NCBI GenBank assembly: GCA_019634245.1
Contig: JAHQVR010000261.1
Span: 1 to 26,742 of the forward strand
Reading direction: 5' to 3'
Length of the DNA stretch: 26,742 nucleotides
Source of the DNA: Gammaproteobacteria bacterium
Lineage (GTDB): Bacteria > Pseudomonadota > Gammaproteobacteria > Granulosicoccales > Granulosicoccaceae
Position 1 is the first letter of the stretch; every line of letters starts with the position of its first letter. Shown in pieces: positions 1 through 6,757 of this stretch. The notes beneath the pieces are model-generated. The model saw only the letters and a list, made by a program, of their open reading frames with translations. It ran no database searches and was not told the DNA's origin. The translations under genes were made by a program, and so were the position numbers.

Positions 1-89
1 CCAAGGCGGCGCAACTGTCGAACCATATGGGAGCCAATGTAGCCGGCACCGCCGGTGACTAGTAAGGATTTTTGTTCGTGCTGACTCAT
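1..89 (-). CDS. galE: UDP-glucose 4-epimerase, N-terminal fragment
   Basis: Only the first 29 codons lie in the window; the gene runs off the left edge. The translation from the ATG at 89 reads MSQHEQKSLLVTGGAGYIGS and continues HMVRQLRRL. TGGAGYIGSH is the Rossmann-fold NAD-binding glycine motif (TGxxGxxG) at the start of GalE-type extended short-chain dehydrogenases. GalE interconverts UDP-glucose and UDP-galactose, giving UDP-sugar donors for the glycosyltransferases of this locus. It starts 15 bp after the stop of the upstream polymerase/ligase gene on the same strand, so it is probably in the same operon. A related NAD-dependent sugar epimerase or dehydratase cannot be excluded from so short a piece. 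Confidence 0.85.
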   Translation of the reverse strand, partial: MSQHEQKSLLVTGGAGYIGSHMVRQLRRL

Positions 90-104
90 GTACTTAACTG
101 TAGG

Positions 105-1613
105 TTATTTTGATTTCTTTCGTCGGCGGATTAATTTTTGCTCCAACCGGTTCGTATCAGTCTCTAGCTGCTGGCTGTTTGATGGTGTCGAGTTGGAATC
201 GTTCACAGTGGGGATCGGGGTGGCTGTTGCTTCGATAATGCGACCTTCACGACGGCTTCTCAACCTGGCTTTGAGTTCCTTGCGAGTTTGCCGATCAGCC
301 GCCAAGGTCGGCGATTTTTTAAATTTTCTCTCTTTAAGCGGGGTGGGCACTGGATTGAAAGCGGTATCTGTGGCGATGACCGTAATTTGTTGCAACATGC
401 TGATCGGCAACGCAATAAAAAATATCCAATACAATTCCCGGTTGACTAGCATGCGAGCTTCAGCGTAATTGCTGACCAACAATGCCACTAGAAAGCCCAG
501 CACAAACAGAACACCTGGCTGTTGGCGTTGGTACTGACAAAATACTGTTTCAATCAACTGTTGCAGAATCATTAATAACGCAACAAAGGTCAGTGGTAAC
601 CCAATTTCCGAGGCCAATTGCAAAAAGCCGTTGTGAGCATGAAAAACCACCCAAGAAAAATCCAGCAGTGATCGTTGTATCCACATGGATTCTGCGGTCG
701 GATACCACAGGGCTCCGTAGCCGTAGCCAGTGAGTGGCTTTGCTAACACCAGTTCCCAAGTTTGTCTCCACACATCCGCCCGCCCGGTCAAGTCGTTGGA
801 GCGACCGATCATTTCTGCGGTATCAATTTGTATGAACGCTAAAGCGGCTATACCAGTAACCATTACCCCGAGCACAAACATGGGTACAAAACTCAATCTG
901 AAGCGAAAGGCTGCCCATAGATACCCTGTCATTAGGCCAGCTACAAATAGCGACAATACCGAAGTTGCTGATACGGTGAAATACAAAACGATAACGGCCA
1001 GGGCCGCTGCTGCTAACCAGCCCACGGTTACTAAAAATGATTGTTGTCGTGCACTTTGAGTAACGAATAACAGGCAGGCCACCGTTGACCAAAAACCGAG
1101 GGTGTTTTTCGAGGTCATCACGCCTCGCCATACGTTTTTACCTTCATACTGCTCTATTCCCAGTGCGGGATAGAGAAACACCATCGCAACACTGGCGATT
1201 AGTAGCATCAACAAGATCCAACTGGTTATACGTAGAATTCGGGCTAGTGGCACGGTGAACCCAATGCACAGCGCAATCAATGTGGAACCTACCAGATGGA
1301 CTGAACGCTCCAAGCTAAGACCGTTGTCTACTGACCAAAACGATGAGAAGAAAGCACCAACGATAAGGAGCGTTAGCAGTAATCGATAACGGACAACCCA
1401 GGTAACCCAATTCACACCAAACGTGGCAAACAACGCAACGGTCGACAGTAAATAAGTTAACGCCCATAGCGCATTCACGACCGGTTCAAAGGCCAAGGAG
1501 AAATGATAAGCCAGTGTTAATGTGGTGCTGGTGCCCTGAATAACTGCCAGGCACAACACCAGTAAAGATATCGGGGATACCCGATAGTCACTTTGGAACT
1601 GACTCTGCGTCAT
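105..1613 (-). CDS. O-antigen ligase / Wzy-type polysaccharide polymerase family membrane protein
   Basis: A 502-residue multi-pass membrane protein with about ten hydrophobic segments. A hydrophilic loop (about residues 280-330) contains TGRADVWRQTW and, further on, FHAHNGFLQLASEIG, the arrangement typical of the WaaL/Wzy superfamily (Wzy_C domain) with its conserved Arg and His. Proteins of this family polymerise lipid-linked repeat units or ligate glycan to an acceptor at the periplasmic face of the inner membrane. The ATG at 1613 is preferred to an in-frame GTG at 1643, because 1613 lies one base after the stop of the upstream glycosyltransferase. After the last membrane segment there is an unusual polar tail of about 80 residues rich in Arg, Lys and Ser/Thr. 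Sequence alone cannot separate polymerase from ligase; the Wzx/Wzc context favours polymerase. Confidence 0.85.
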   Translation of the reverse strand: MTQSQFQSDYRVSPISLLVLCLAVIQGTSTTLTLAYHFSLAFEPVVNALWALTYLLSTVALFATFGVNWVTWVVRYRLLLTLLIVGAFFSSFWSVDNGLSLERSVHLVGSTLIALCIGFTVPLARILRITSWILLMLLIASVAMVFLYPALGIEQYEGKNVWRGVMTSKNTLGFWSTVACLLFVTQSARQQSFLVTVGWLAAAALAVIVLYFTVSATSVLSLFVAGLMTGYLWAAFRFRLSFVPMFVLGVMVTGIAALAFIQIDTAEMIGRSNDLTGRADVWRQTWELVLAKPLTGYGYGALWYPTAESMWIQRSLLDFSWVVFHAHNGFLQLASEIGLPLTFVALLMILQQLIETVFCQYQRQQPGVLFVLGFLVALLVSNYAEARMLVNRELYWIFFIALPISMLQQITVIATDTAFNPVPTPLKERKFKKSPTLAADRQTRKELKARLRSRREGRIIEATATPIPTVNDSNSTPSNSQQLETDTNRLEQKLIRRRKKSK

Positions 1614-1614
1614 T

Positions 1615-2559
1615 TCAGTGGTCGATTGACTGCAGCGATACACCTTTGTACTTCACATAGGTGTTTGTGAGTTTACGATACAGACGCGGTGCGAAGTTTT
1701 GCAACAACTGTCGAGCTGCCCCACCAAGCCCCATCGTATTTCCGCGATAGGCCTTGAATACCAGGCCCATACTGCTCAGGGGTTTACTGCGGGCGAGATT
1801 GACACTCTCGAATCGTGCTCTGAATCCGAGCCATGCTTTGTCACTCATGAATGGCTGCTGTTGGGTCATCCAGCCAAAAAAATTGGTGTATTTTTCTGAG
1901 TTGGCATCAAAAATAGGAAGTTGCGAGAGTGCATCGCTGGTCATAACATCAGCATATAGTGTTAGTGCTCGCGGCATCATGCGAAAGGGGATGCCAGTTC
2001 GCCAACAATCAATCGCATACTGATCGTTATCACCAAAGGTGATTGATTCGTTCCATTGAACTTTTTCACACAGTGTTTTAGGCACGATCATCGTGCTGGT
2101 CTGAATAAACCCGCCTTCAACATATAAAAAATCGAAAAGCGATTCATCGGCTCCCAGAGCTCTTTCGGGTTTTATCCAGTAACGACCAACGCCTCGATCG
2201 ATTATTATTTGGCCGTACAGAAATACATCAGGTGTTTTTTTTAATTCTACGTGCGCATCTTGTAAAAATTCAGGATACCAGACGTCATCTGAATCCAAGT
2301 AAGCAACGTAGCGGCCTTGAGCGGCCTTTGCACCGCTATTTCGAGCTGCCGCTGGCCCTGCATTTTGTTGCTCAATTACGACAAGCCGCGGATCTTTGAT
2401 TTCTGACAGTACGTCGACGGTGTTATCCGATGAGCCATCGTCAACCACAATGACTTCAAAGTCTTCAAAAGTTTGCTTGAAACACCCTTCGAGCGTATGA
2501 GCAATGCTACTGGCGCGATTATAAGTGGGTATGACGATGGAAAAAAACGGCTTGCTCAT
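1615..2559 (-). CDS. Family 2 glycosyltransferase
   Basis: A 314-residue GT-A fold glycosyltransferase. The N-terminus has the GT2 hallmark FFSIVIPTYNRASSI, then VIVVDDGSSDNT (Asp40/Asp41, nucleotide binding) and YVAYLDSDDVWYP (Asp89, Asp91, Asp92, the DxD-like metal site). It should transfer a sugar from a nucleotide donor to the lipid-linked repeat unit at the cytoplasmic face of the inner membrane; donor and acceptor cannot be read from the sequence. There is no membrane segment, although the C-terminal 60 residues are basic. Its ATG overlaps the stop of the upstream glycosyltransferase by one base (TAATG), with GGAGAAGGA about 5 bases upstream as ribosome-binding site, indicating translational coupling. 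Confidence 0.9.
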   Translation of the reverse strand: MSKPFFSIVIPTYNRASSIAHTLEGCFKQTFEDFEVIVVDDGSSDNTVDVLSEIKDPRLVVIEQQNAGPAAARNSGAKAAQGRYVAYLDSDDVWYPEFLQDAHVELKKTPDVFLYGQIIIDRGVGRYWIKPERALGADESLFDFLYVEGGFIQTSTMIVPKTLCEKVQWNESITFGDNDQYAIDCWRTGIPFRMMPRALTLYADVMTSDALSQLPIFDANSEKYTNFFGWMTQQQPFMSDKAWLGFRARFESVNLARSKPLSSMGLVFKAYRGNTMGLGGAARQLLQNFAPRLYRKLTNTYVKYKGVSLQSIDH

Positions 2560-3470
2560 TAGTGTCCTTCTCCACGTACCGTTTTTTGTCTCAAGTGGGC
2601 GGTGAATTTTCCGATAAATTTCCAGCGCAGCAATTGAGCTTTGGCTGAGCTATCGGCGTGTAGCAAACCTAACACACTCATCGCCATCGCCACGATGCCC
2701 AGAGCCAGAGTTTTCAACCCTCTAATGCTAGCGGAAATCATGCCGGGCTCCAGAAGTTGCATAACCCGAACTCGAGAATTGGCAATATTGATCACCCTGG
2801 TGCGCAGCCAAGTGTTGCTGATTCGATTGCTCGGCACAGACTCACTGACCGTGGCATTGGCGGCCCAGTGCATGCGTGCGCCGCGCTGCGCCAGTTGCGT
2901 AAAAAACGCCAAGTCTTCTCCACCAGATTGTGCGAAATCAATATGAAAATATTCTGGACCCATGCCATCAAGGGCGTCTTTGCGTATCAAAAAGTTACCG
3001 GCAGCCTCAAGTTGACAGGCTTCGCCATCTGCAAGCCCTAGGTCAGCCCCAAAATAAGGGTTGGTTTTTAACGACTCAGGTGCGTTTTCTGGAAACACCG
3101 ATACGGTCGGACCGCCCACAACATCCGCGTTTTGGGCGTTCAGCACTCTTAACAGCTCTTTGAGCCAATGCGGCGATGGCCACTCATCGTCGTCGAGAAA
3201 AGCTAAATGCGTGGGCTGTAGTTCCAGCGCTTTGTCAATCGCGGCATTCCGAGCGTAGGAAATGCCATTTGACGGTACCGTCGTTGTGTGAACCAGGAAT
3301 GGATAGTCGTCGGGTAACGATTGACATACCTCGATACCTTCTGCTTTGGGATGATTGTCCGCGACCACAATCTCAACGTTTTTTGAATCTTGTAGCTGAG
3401 TCAGCGAATCCAGAAGTTTTTGTAAGCCTTGAGGTCGCTGATAGGTGCAAATGCACAAGGCGACTTTCAC
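2559..3470 (-). CDS. Family 2 glycosyltransferase with C-terminal membrane segment
   Basis: A 303-residue GT2 enzyme. It opens with VALCICTYQRPQGL, then has VEIVVADNHPK, NGISYARNAAI and the acidic metal motif FLDDDEWPS (Asp93-95); SGGEDLAFF further on fits the usual GT2 catalytic region. A hydrophobic stretch near residues 250-270 suggests membrane attachment. I choose the GTG at 3470: it overlaps the upstream flippase stop by four bases (GTGA), and GAGGAG sits about 7 bases before it. An in-frame start at 3527 would add 19 residues overlapping the flippase and does not fit the GT2 N-terminus. Donor and linkage are unknown; role inferred from the locus is extension of the repeat unit. Confidence 0.9.
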   Translation of the reverse strand: MKVALCICTYQRPQGLQKLLDSLTQLQDSKNVEIVVADNHPKAEGIEVCQSLPDDYPFLVHTTTVPSNGISYARNAAIDKALELQPTHLAFLDDDEWPSPHWLKELLRVLNAQNADVVGGPTVSVFPENAPESLKTNPYFGADLGLADGEACQLEAAGNFLIRKDALDGMGPEYFHIDFAQSGGEDLAFFTQLAQRGARMHWAANATVSESVPSNRISNTWLRTRVINIANSRVRVMQLLEPGMISASIRGLKTLALGIVAMAMSVLGLLHADSSAKAQLLRWKFIGKFTAHLRQKTVRGEGH

Positions 3471-4792
3471 TGATGACTCCTCAATTGCTTGAAGACCAAT
3501 CGCATCAAATAAATTGCCATGAAGCACTCGGCAGCCATAATGCCAAAGAGCGTATGCACTGGATCGAACCAGTAGAGTAGGAGGGCAACAAAGACAAACG
3601 CTATAATGGCGCCATAAATACTGCTTACCGCTAATACTTTAAAATTACGTAAAGCCTGCAAGGCAGCACTGGGTGCATTATAACTTGCAGAGAAAAAAGC
3701 CACGGCCGACCAGCAAATAACAATAAATAGCATCGGTTCATCGGCGTACTTTTTCGCGTAGAGCGCCTCGTGTAACCACGGCCAGCCAAGCCACAATAAG
3801 AAGCCGAGTAATACCACGGCGGCGGACATTAGTATCGATGTACGGCGCACCTGCTTTTGTACAGCCTTGTGCTCGTTGTTGGACAGCGCCACGGCGATTT
3901 CAGGCTTAACCATGTTTTGCCAAGTCAACAATGCCACTCGGACCGGTCCGAATAAAACGAAACCAGCGGCTAACGGTGCGAATGCTGCAGGTCCTTTGAC
4001 CCAAGTGATAAGTACACTGTGAGCCTGTGCCATCAATAAGGTAGTCATCGCTCCCACGAGTGCCCACCGGGACTGCAACCAAACTTCACTGTAGTTTTTG
4101 AGCTGGGAAAAATCATAGCCTCGCCACCAGGAACCGTGCAGCCGGAGCCGCTCCCAAAGCATCGCTGCGAGATTGGCAATGGACAGGTACACCAATACCC
4201 ACTCCACTTTAAGCTCGGGGGTCCGGTACAGACTGATCGCCAGAACTATAATACCTACGAGAACATAAACTGTATCGCCACTGGCAGTAACCAGCGGTCG
4301 GAGCCGGGCATATCCAAGGCAACGGCTGTATTGTCGAGCCGCATACAGAGCGACAAACAGTGTCACGCTGAGCACCAGATTTGAGGCCAGACCCGACCAC
4401 CACAAATAACCCAGTCCAACAATAATGAGCGTTAAAAACAACAGAACATTCAGCAGACTGAACATAGCCTCTTTTTCAAGCCGTTCTTTTTCATCCTTCA
4501 CCATCGGTGTGTAAACGGTCAGAGGTGTAGAGATGAGTGCGTTGTTCATAGCAGCGGCGAATTGTGCCAGCGTAAAAAAAGCAAAGGCGAACACACCGTA
4601 ATCGAACAAGGACATGCGTTGTAGCAATAGCCAATTCAAGCCGAAATGGAAACCACTCACCAACGCTTGAGCGCCAACCGAGAGGATGAAACGCGAGGAG
4701 GCAATTTCCCCTAGTTGTGAAAACCAAGGTAGCTTTGCAGACGGCGTGTCTATATTCGGTTCTTCGCTAGTCGCTCGGCTGGGGGTTGCCAT
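3467..4792 (-). CDS. Wzx-type polysaccharide flippase (MOP superfamily)
   Basis: A 441-residue protein made almost entirely of hydrophobic helices (about 12) with short basic loops, typical of the oligosaccharidyl-lipid flippases of the MOP/polysaccharide synthase family. The first helix region after residue 30 contains SRFILSVGAQALVSGFHFGL, and VKPEIAVALSNNEH is a mid-protein loop. Such proteins move undecaprenyl-pyrophosphate-linked repeat units across the inner membrane for polymerisation. It lies between the WecG-type transferase (2-base gap) and a GT2 gene (4-base overlap). Flippases are too divergent for substrate prediction. Identification rests on topology, length and context rather than a diagnostic motif. 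Confidence 0.82.
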   Translation of the reverse strand: MATPSRATSEEPNIDTPSAKLPWFSQLGEIASSRFILSVGAQALVSGFHFGLNWLLLQRMSLFDYGVFAFAFFTLAQFAAAMNNALISTPLTVYTPMVKDEKERLEKEAMFSLLNVLLFLTLIIVGLGYLWWSGLASNLVLSVTLFVALYAARQYSRCLGYARLRPLVTASGDTVYVLVGIIVLAISLYRTPELKVEWVLVYLSIANLAAMLWERLRLHGSWWRGYDFSQLKNYSEVWLQSRWALVGAMTTLLMAQAHSVLITWVKGPAAFAPLAAGFVLFGPVRVALLTWQNMVKPEIAVALSNNEHKAVQKQVRRTSILMSAAVVLLGFLLWLGWPWLHEALYAKKYADEPMLFIVICWSAVAFFSASYNAPSAALQALRNFKVLAVSSIYGAIIAFVFVALLLYWFDPVHTLFGIMAAECFMAIYLMRLVFKQLRSHQ

Positions 4793-4794
4793 TG

Positions 4795-5613
4795 TCAGGA
4801 AGCCTTGCGCCCGAGTTTAGCTAAGATAAAATTTTTGAATAAAAAAGCTAATAGGATTAGAGGTTCAACAAGGTATCGAAAGGCAAAGCGTTTGGGATTT
4901 TCTAACAGCCGGAAACTCCACTCCAGTCCAAGGCGACCCATCCAGCGTGGCGGCGTTTTAACCGCACCCGCAACATATTCCATGCAAGCCCCACAAGTGA
5001 ATACCGCGGGCGCATCAATCGATTCTCTATGGGCATGAAGCCATGCTTCCTGTCGCGGTGCGCCGAAACCTACCAACAACAGTTTTGTATCGAACGCATT
5101 CACTTGACGGATAACTTCCAGGCTGTCTGCGCTATCGCTGGTTTGATCAAAATATCCATCGTGGCCTTCAATCTGTATGCCCGGTACTTCCGCGCGAATT
5201 TTATTCAGAGCTGCCTGTTGGATGTCAGTGCTCTGGCCTAGGTGGAACACCGGCCAGTTATTGTCTCTCGCCTGCTGCATCATCGGCATGATGAAGTCCA
5301 CATAAGTAACCCGATGATCGCGGCTAATTTTCTCGCCTGCGAATTGGTAAAGCCAAACGAGTGGCATCCCGTCCACTAGCACAGTATTGCCCGCGTAATA
5401 CGTTCTGAGTTTGGCCGATGTGAAGTAAGTGTAGAGCGAATGTAGATTGTGATACAGCACGGTGTGCGGAGTATTCGACTCAATCGCCTGTTTAATCAGT
5501 GCCAGATAGTCCTGGAGTGTGCCAGGATGCGCAAAAAAGCCAAGCAAGTCACGGCGTTGGATAACGCCGTTCGATTTTTCCGGAGTGTTTGGGGCTGCTG
5601 TTGGTGAGGTCAT
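4795..5613 (-). CDS. WecG/TagA/CpsF family glycosyltransferase (GT26)
   Basis: A 272-residue protein with the GT26 landmarks: VLVDGMPLVWL (Asp81, the proposed catalytic aspartate region), PVFHLGQSTDIQQAAL, IEGHDGYF and LLVGFGAPRQEAWL (about 179-192), followed by FTCGACMEYVAGAVKTPPRW. Family members add N-acetylmannosamine(uronic acid) or related sugars to undecaprenyl-pyrophosphate-linked glycans on the inner face of the membrane. The C-terminal 25 residues (LVEPLILLAFLFKNFILAKL) are hydrophobic, consistent with the membrane-attaching appendage of this family. This is normally an early committed step, so it probably adds the second sugar after the initiating transferase encoded upstream. The start at 5613 lies 12 bases past a perfect stem-loop. 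Confidence 0.92.
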   Translation of the reverse strand: MTSPTAAPNTPEKSNGVIQRRDLLGFFAHPGTLQDYLALIKQAIESNTPHTVLYHNLHSLYTYFTSAKLRTYYAGNTVLVDGMPLVWLYQFAGEKISRDHRVTYVDFIMPMMQQARDNNWPVFHLGQSTDIQQAALNKIRAEVPGIQIEGHDGYFDQTSDSADSLEVIRQVNAFDTKLLLVGFGAPRQEAWLHAHRESIDAPAVFTCGACMEYVAGAVKTPPRWMGRLGLEWSFRLLENPKRFAFRYLVEPLILLAFLFKNFILAKLGRKAS

Positions 5614-5625
5614 GCCTACAATCGA

Positions 5626-5647
5626 TTTTGCGCATCGTTGCGCAAAA
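5626..5647. repeat. Perfect 9-bp inverted repeat between initiating transferase and WecG-type gene
   Basis: TTTTGCGCA, a 4-base loop TCGT, then TGCGCAAAA: a perfect hairpin ending 12 bases before the start codon of the WecG-type gene. The T-run is on the 5' arm and the A-run on the 3' arm on either strand, so it does not have the layout of an intrinsic terminator. It could be an RNA stem affecting processing or initiation at the next gene, or a protein-binding dyad. Confidence 0.6.
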
Positions 5648-5655
5648 GTATAGGC

Positions 5656-5678
5656 GCGCTCGGACGACTTATGAGCGC
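5656..5678. repeat. Second small inverted repeat in the same gap
   Basis: GCGCTC and GAGCGC are separated by 11 bases, in the 86-bp gap between the initiating transferase and the WecG-type gene. With the 9-bp hairpin next to it, most of this gap can fold, in an operon whose other downstream gaps are 15 bases or less. Function unknown. Confidence 0.4.
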
Positions 5679-5699
5679 CAGAGTAACTTAGATGAAACG

Positions 5700-6452
5700 C
5701 TAGTAGGCGTTTTTATGGGTCCAACCTTTAAATACGGTCAAAACCAAGATTTTGAAATCCATCCACAGGCTCCAATGACGGATGTAGTGACGGTCATGTT
5801 CGATGCGACTTACCATATCGCCAACGCGTCGTGTTTCACCGCGAAAGCCATTAATTTGCGCCCAGCCGGTAATGCCTGGCTTTACGCAGTAGCGCGAATT
5901 TAGAGCAGGGATAACATACTTGAATTCGTCGTCCAGTTTCAATGGATGGGGGCGAGGCCCTACTAAAGACATTGAGCCCTGTATGACGTTAATCAATTGC
6001 GGTAATTCATCCAGGCTGGTTTTACGTAAAAAGGCACCCACTCGAGTGATACGAGGGTCGTCTTTCTGGGCTTGGCGAAATTCTTGACTGCCGTTTTGGA
6101 ACATCGTGCGGAATTTGTAGACTTTGATGATCTCGCGATTTCGGCCACTTCGCGGCTGGCAAAACAACGCTGGGCCTGTGCTGTCCAATTTGACTGCAAT
6201 TGAGATGATGACCATGACGGGCAACAGCAGGATGAGTGCGATAGAACCCAGCACGAAGTCTTCAAGGCGCTTGAAAGCGGCTCCGATACCGGACAGAGGC
6301 ACCAAGGTGGCATTGTTGTCCAGAGCAACGAGCGATGACCACGCCTGTGCATCCTGTATAGAGGCATCCAACACGTCCGAATTTGCCGAACGGACGTTGG
6401 CCGGAACTTGCAGGTTCTTTTTGTTGTATTTTAGCAATTCGGCACTAGGCAC
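5700..6452 (-). CDS. Initiating polyprenyl-phosphate sugar-phosphate transferase (short form)
   Basis: A 250-residue monotopic phosphoglycosyl transferase (bacterial sugar transferase domain). It has one hydrophobic segment (about 66-88, after [10 protein letters not shown]), then KFRTM (113-117), the catalytic Asp-Glu in [19 protein letters not shown] (about 152-160) and [17 protein letters not shown]. It transfers a hexose-1-phosphate from a UDP-sugar to undecaprenyl phosphate, starting repeat-unit assembly. Full-size WcaJ/WbaP homologues have an N-terminal four-helix plus Rossmann-like part; here only about 60 soluble residues precede the catalytic domain. The GTG start at 6452 is supported by CAGGAG 7 bases upstream, and an in-frame TAG lies about 45 bases upstream of it, so the short form is not a start-calling artefact. 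Confidence 0.92.
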   Translation of the reverse strand: MPSAELLKYNKKNLQVPANVRSANSDVLDASIQDAQAWSSLVALDNNATLVPLSGIGAAFKRLEDFVLGSIALILLLPVMVIISIAVKLDSTGPALFCQPRSGRNREIIKVYKFRTMFQNGSQEFRQAQKDDPRITRVGAFLRKTSLDELPQLINVIQGSMSLVGPRPHPLKLDDEFKYVIPALNSRYCVKPGITGWAQINGFRGETRRVGDMVSRIEHDRHYIRHWSLWMDFKILVLTVFKGWTHKNAY

Positions 6453-6757
6453 CGCGAATCTCCTGATTTCAGCGAAAAACTCTAAACTCTACTTTCAGAC
6501 CGTATTTTACTGGTCAGTTATGAACAAATGTACATAGACATCGTGTCGGATTGTTAAATTCGTGGATCACCGTCACAAATACTGTGTAGTGGTAAGAATG
6601 GAACATGCCGGGTTTTCTAGTCTAGGCAATATTACCGAATTCACAGGCATTTGTTCAATTAACAAGCAGAGCAAAGACTTCATGGTTGATGCGGGATTCG
6701 GGCCATTACAAACTATTGTTGATGTTTTTTTCTTAATACTAAAAGGCAAATGCCCTG
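6453..6757. other. 305-bp gap between wzc and the initiating transferase
   Basis: No credible gene was found on either strand. A plus-strand open frame entering wzc lacks any recognisable feature. The stretch is A+T-richer than the flanking genes, and may hold a promoter or 5' leader for the initiating transferase. No convincing -35/-10 pair or terminator hairpin was found, and no ops (JUMPstart) element. Confidence 0.5.

Noticed and set aside
1614..1643. Earlier GTG start for the polymerase/ligase
   Set aside because: It would overlap the preceding gene by 29 bases and add ten residues atypical of the family; the ATG at 1613 fits the junction spacing.
3471..3527. Earlier start for the second GT2 gene
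   Set aside because: The extra 19 residues overlap the flippase gene and precede a normal GT2 N-terminus; the GTG at 3470 has a strong GAGGAG site.
5626..5647. Intrinsic terminator
   Set aside because: The stem has T on its 5' side and A on its 3' side on both strands, so no T-run follows the hairpin; transcription must also continue for the downstream genes.
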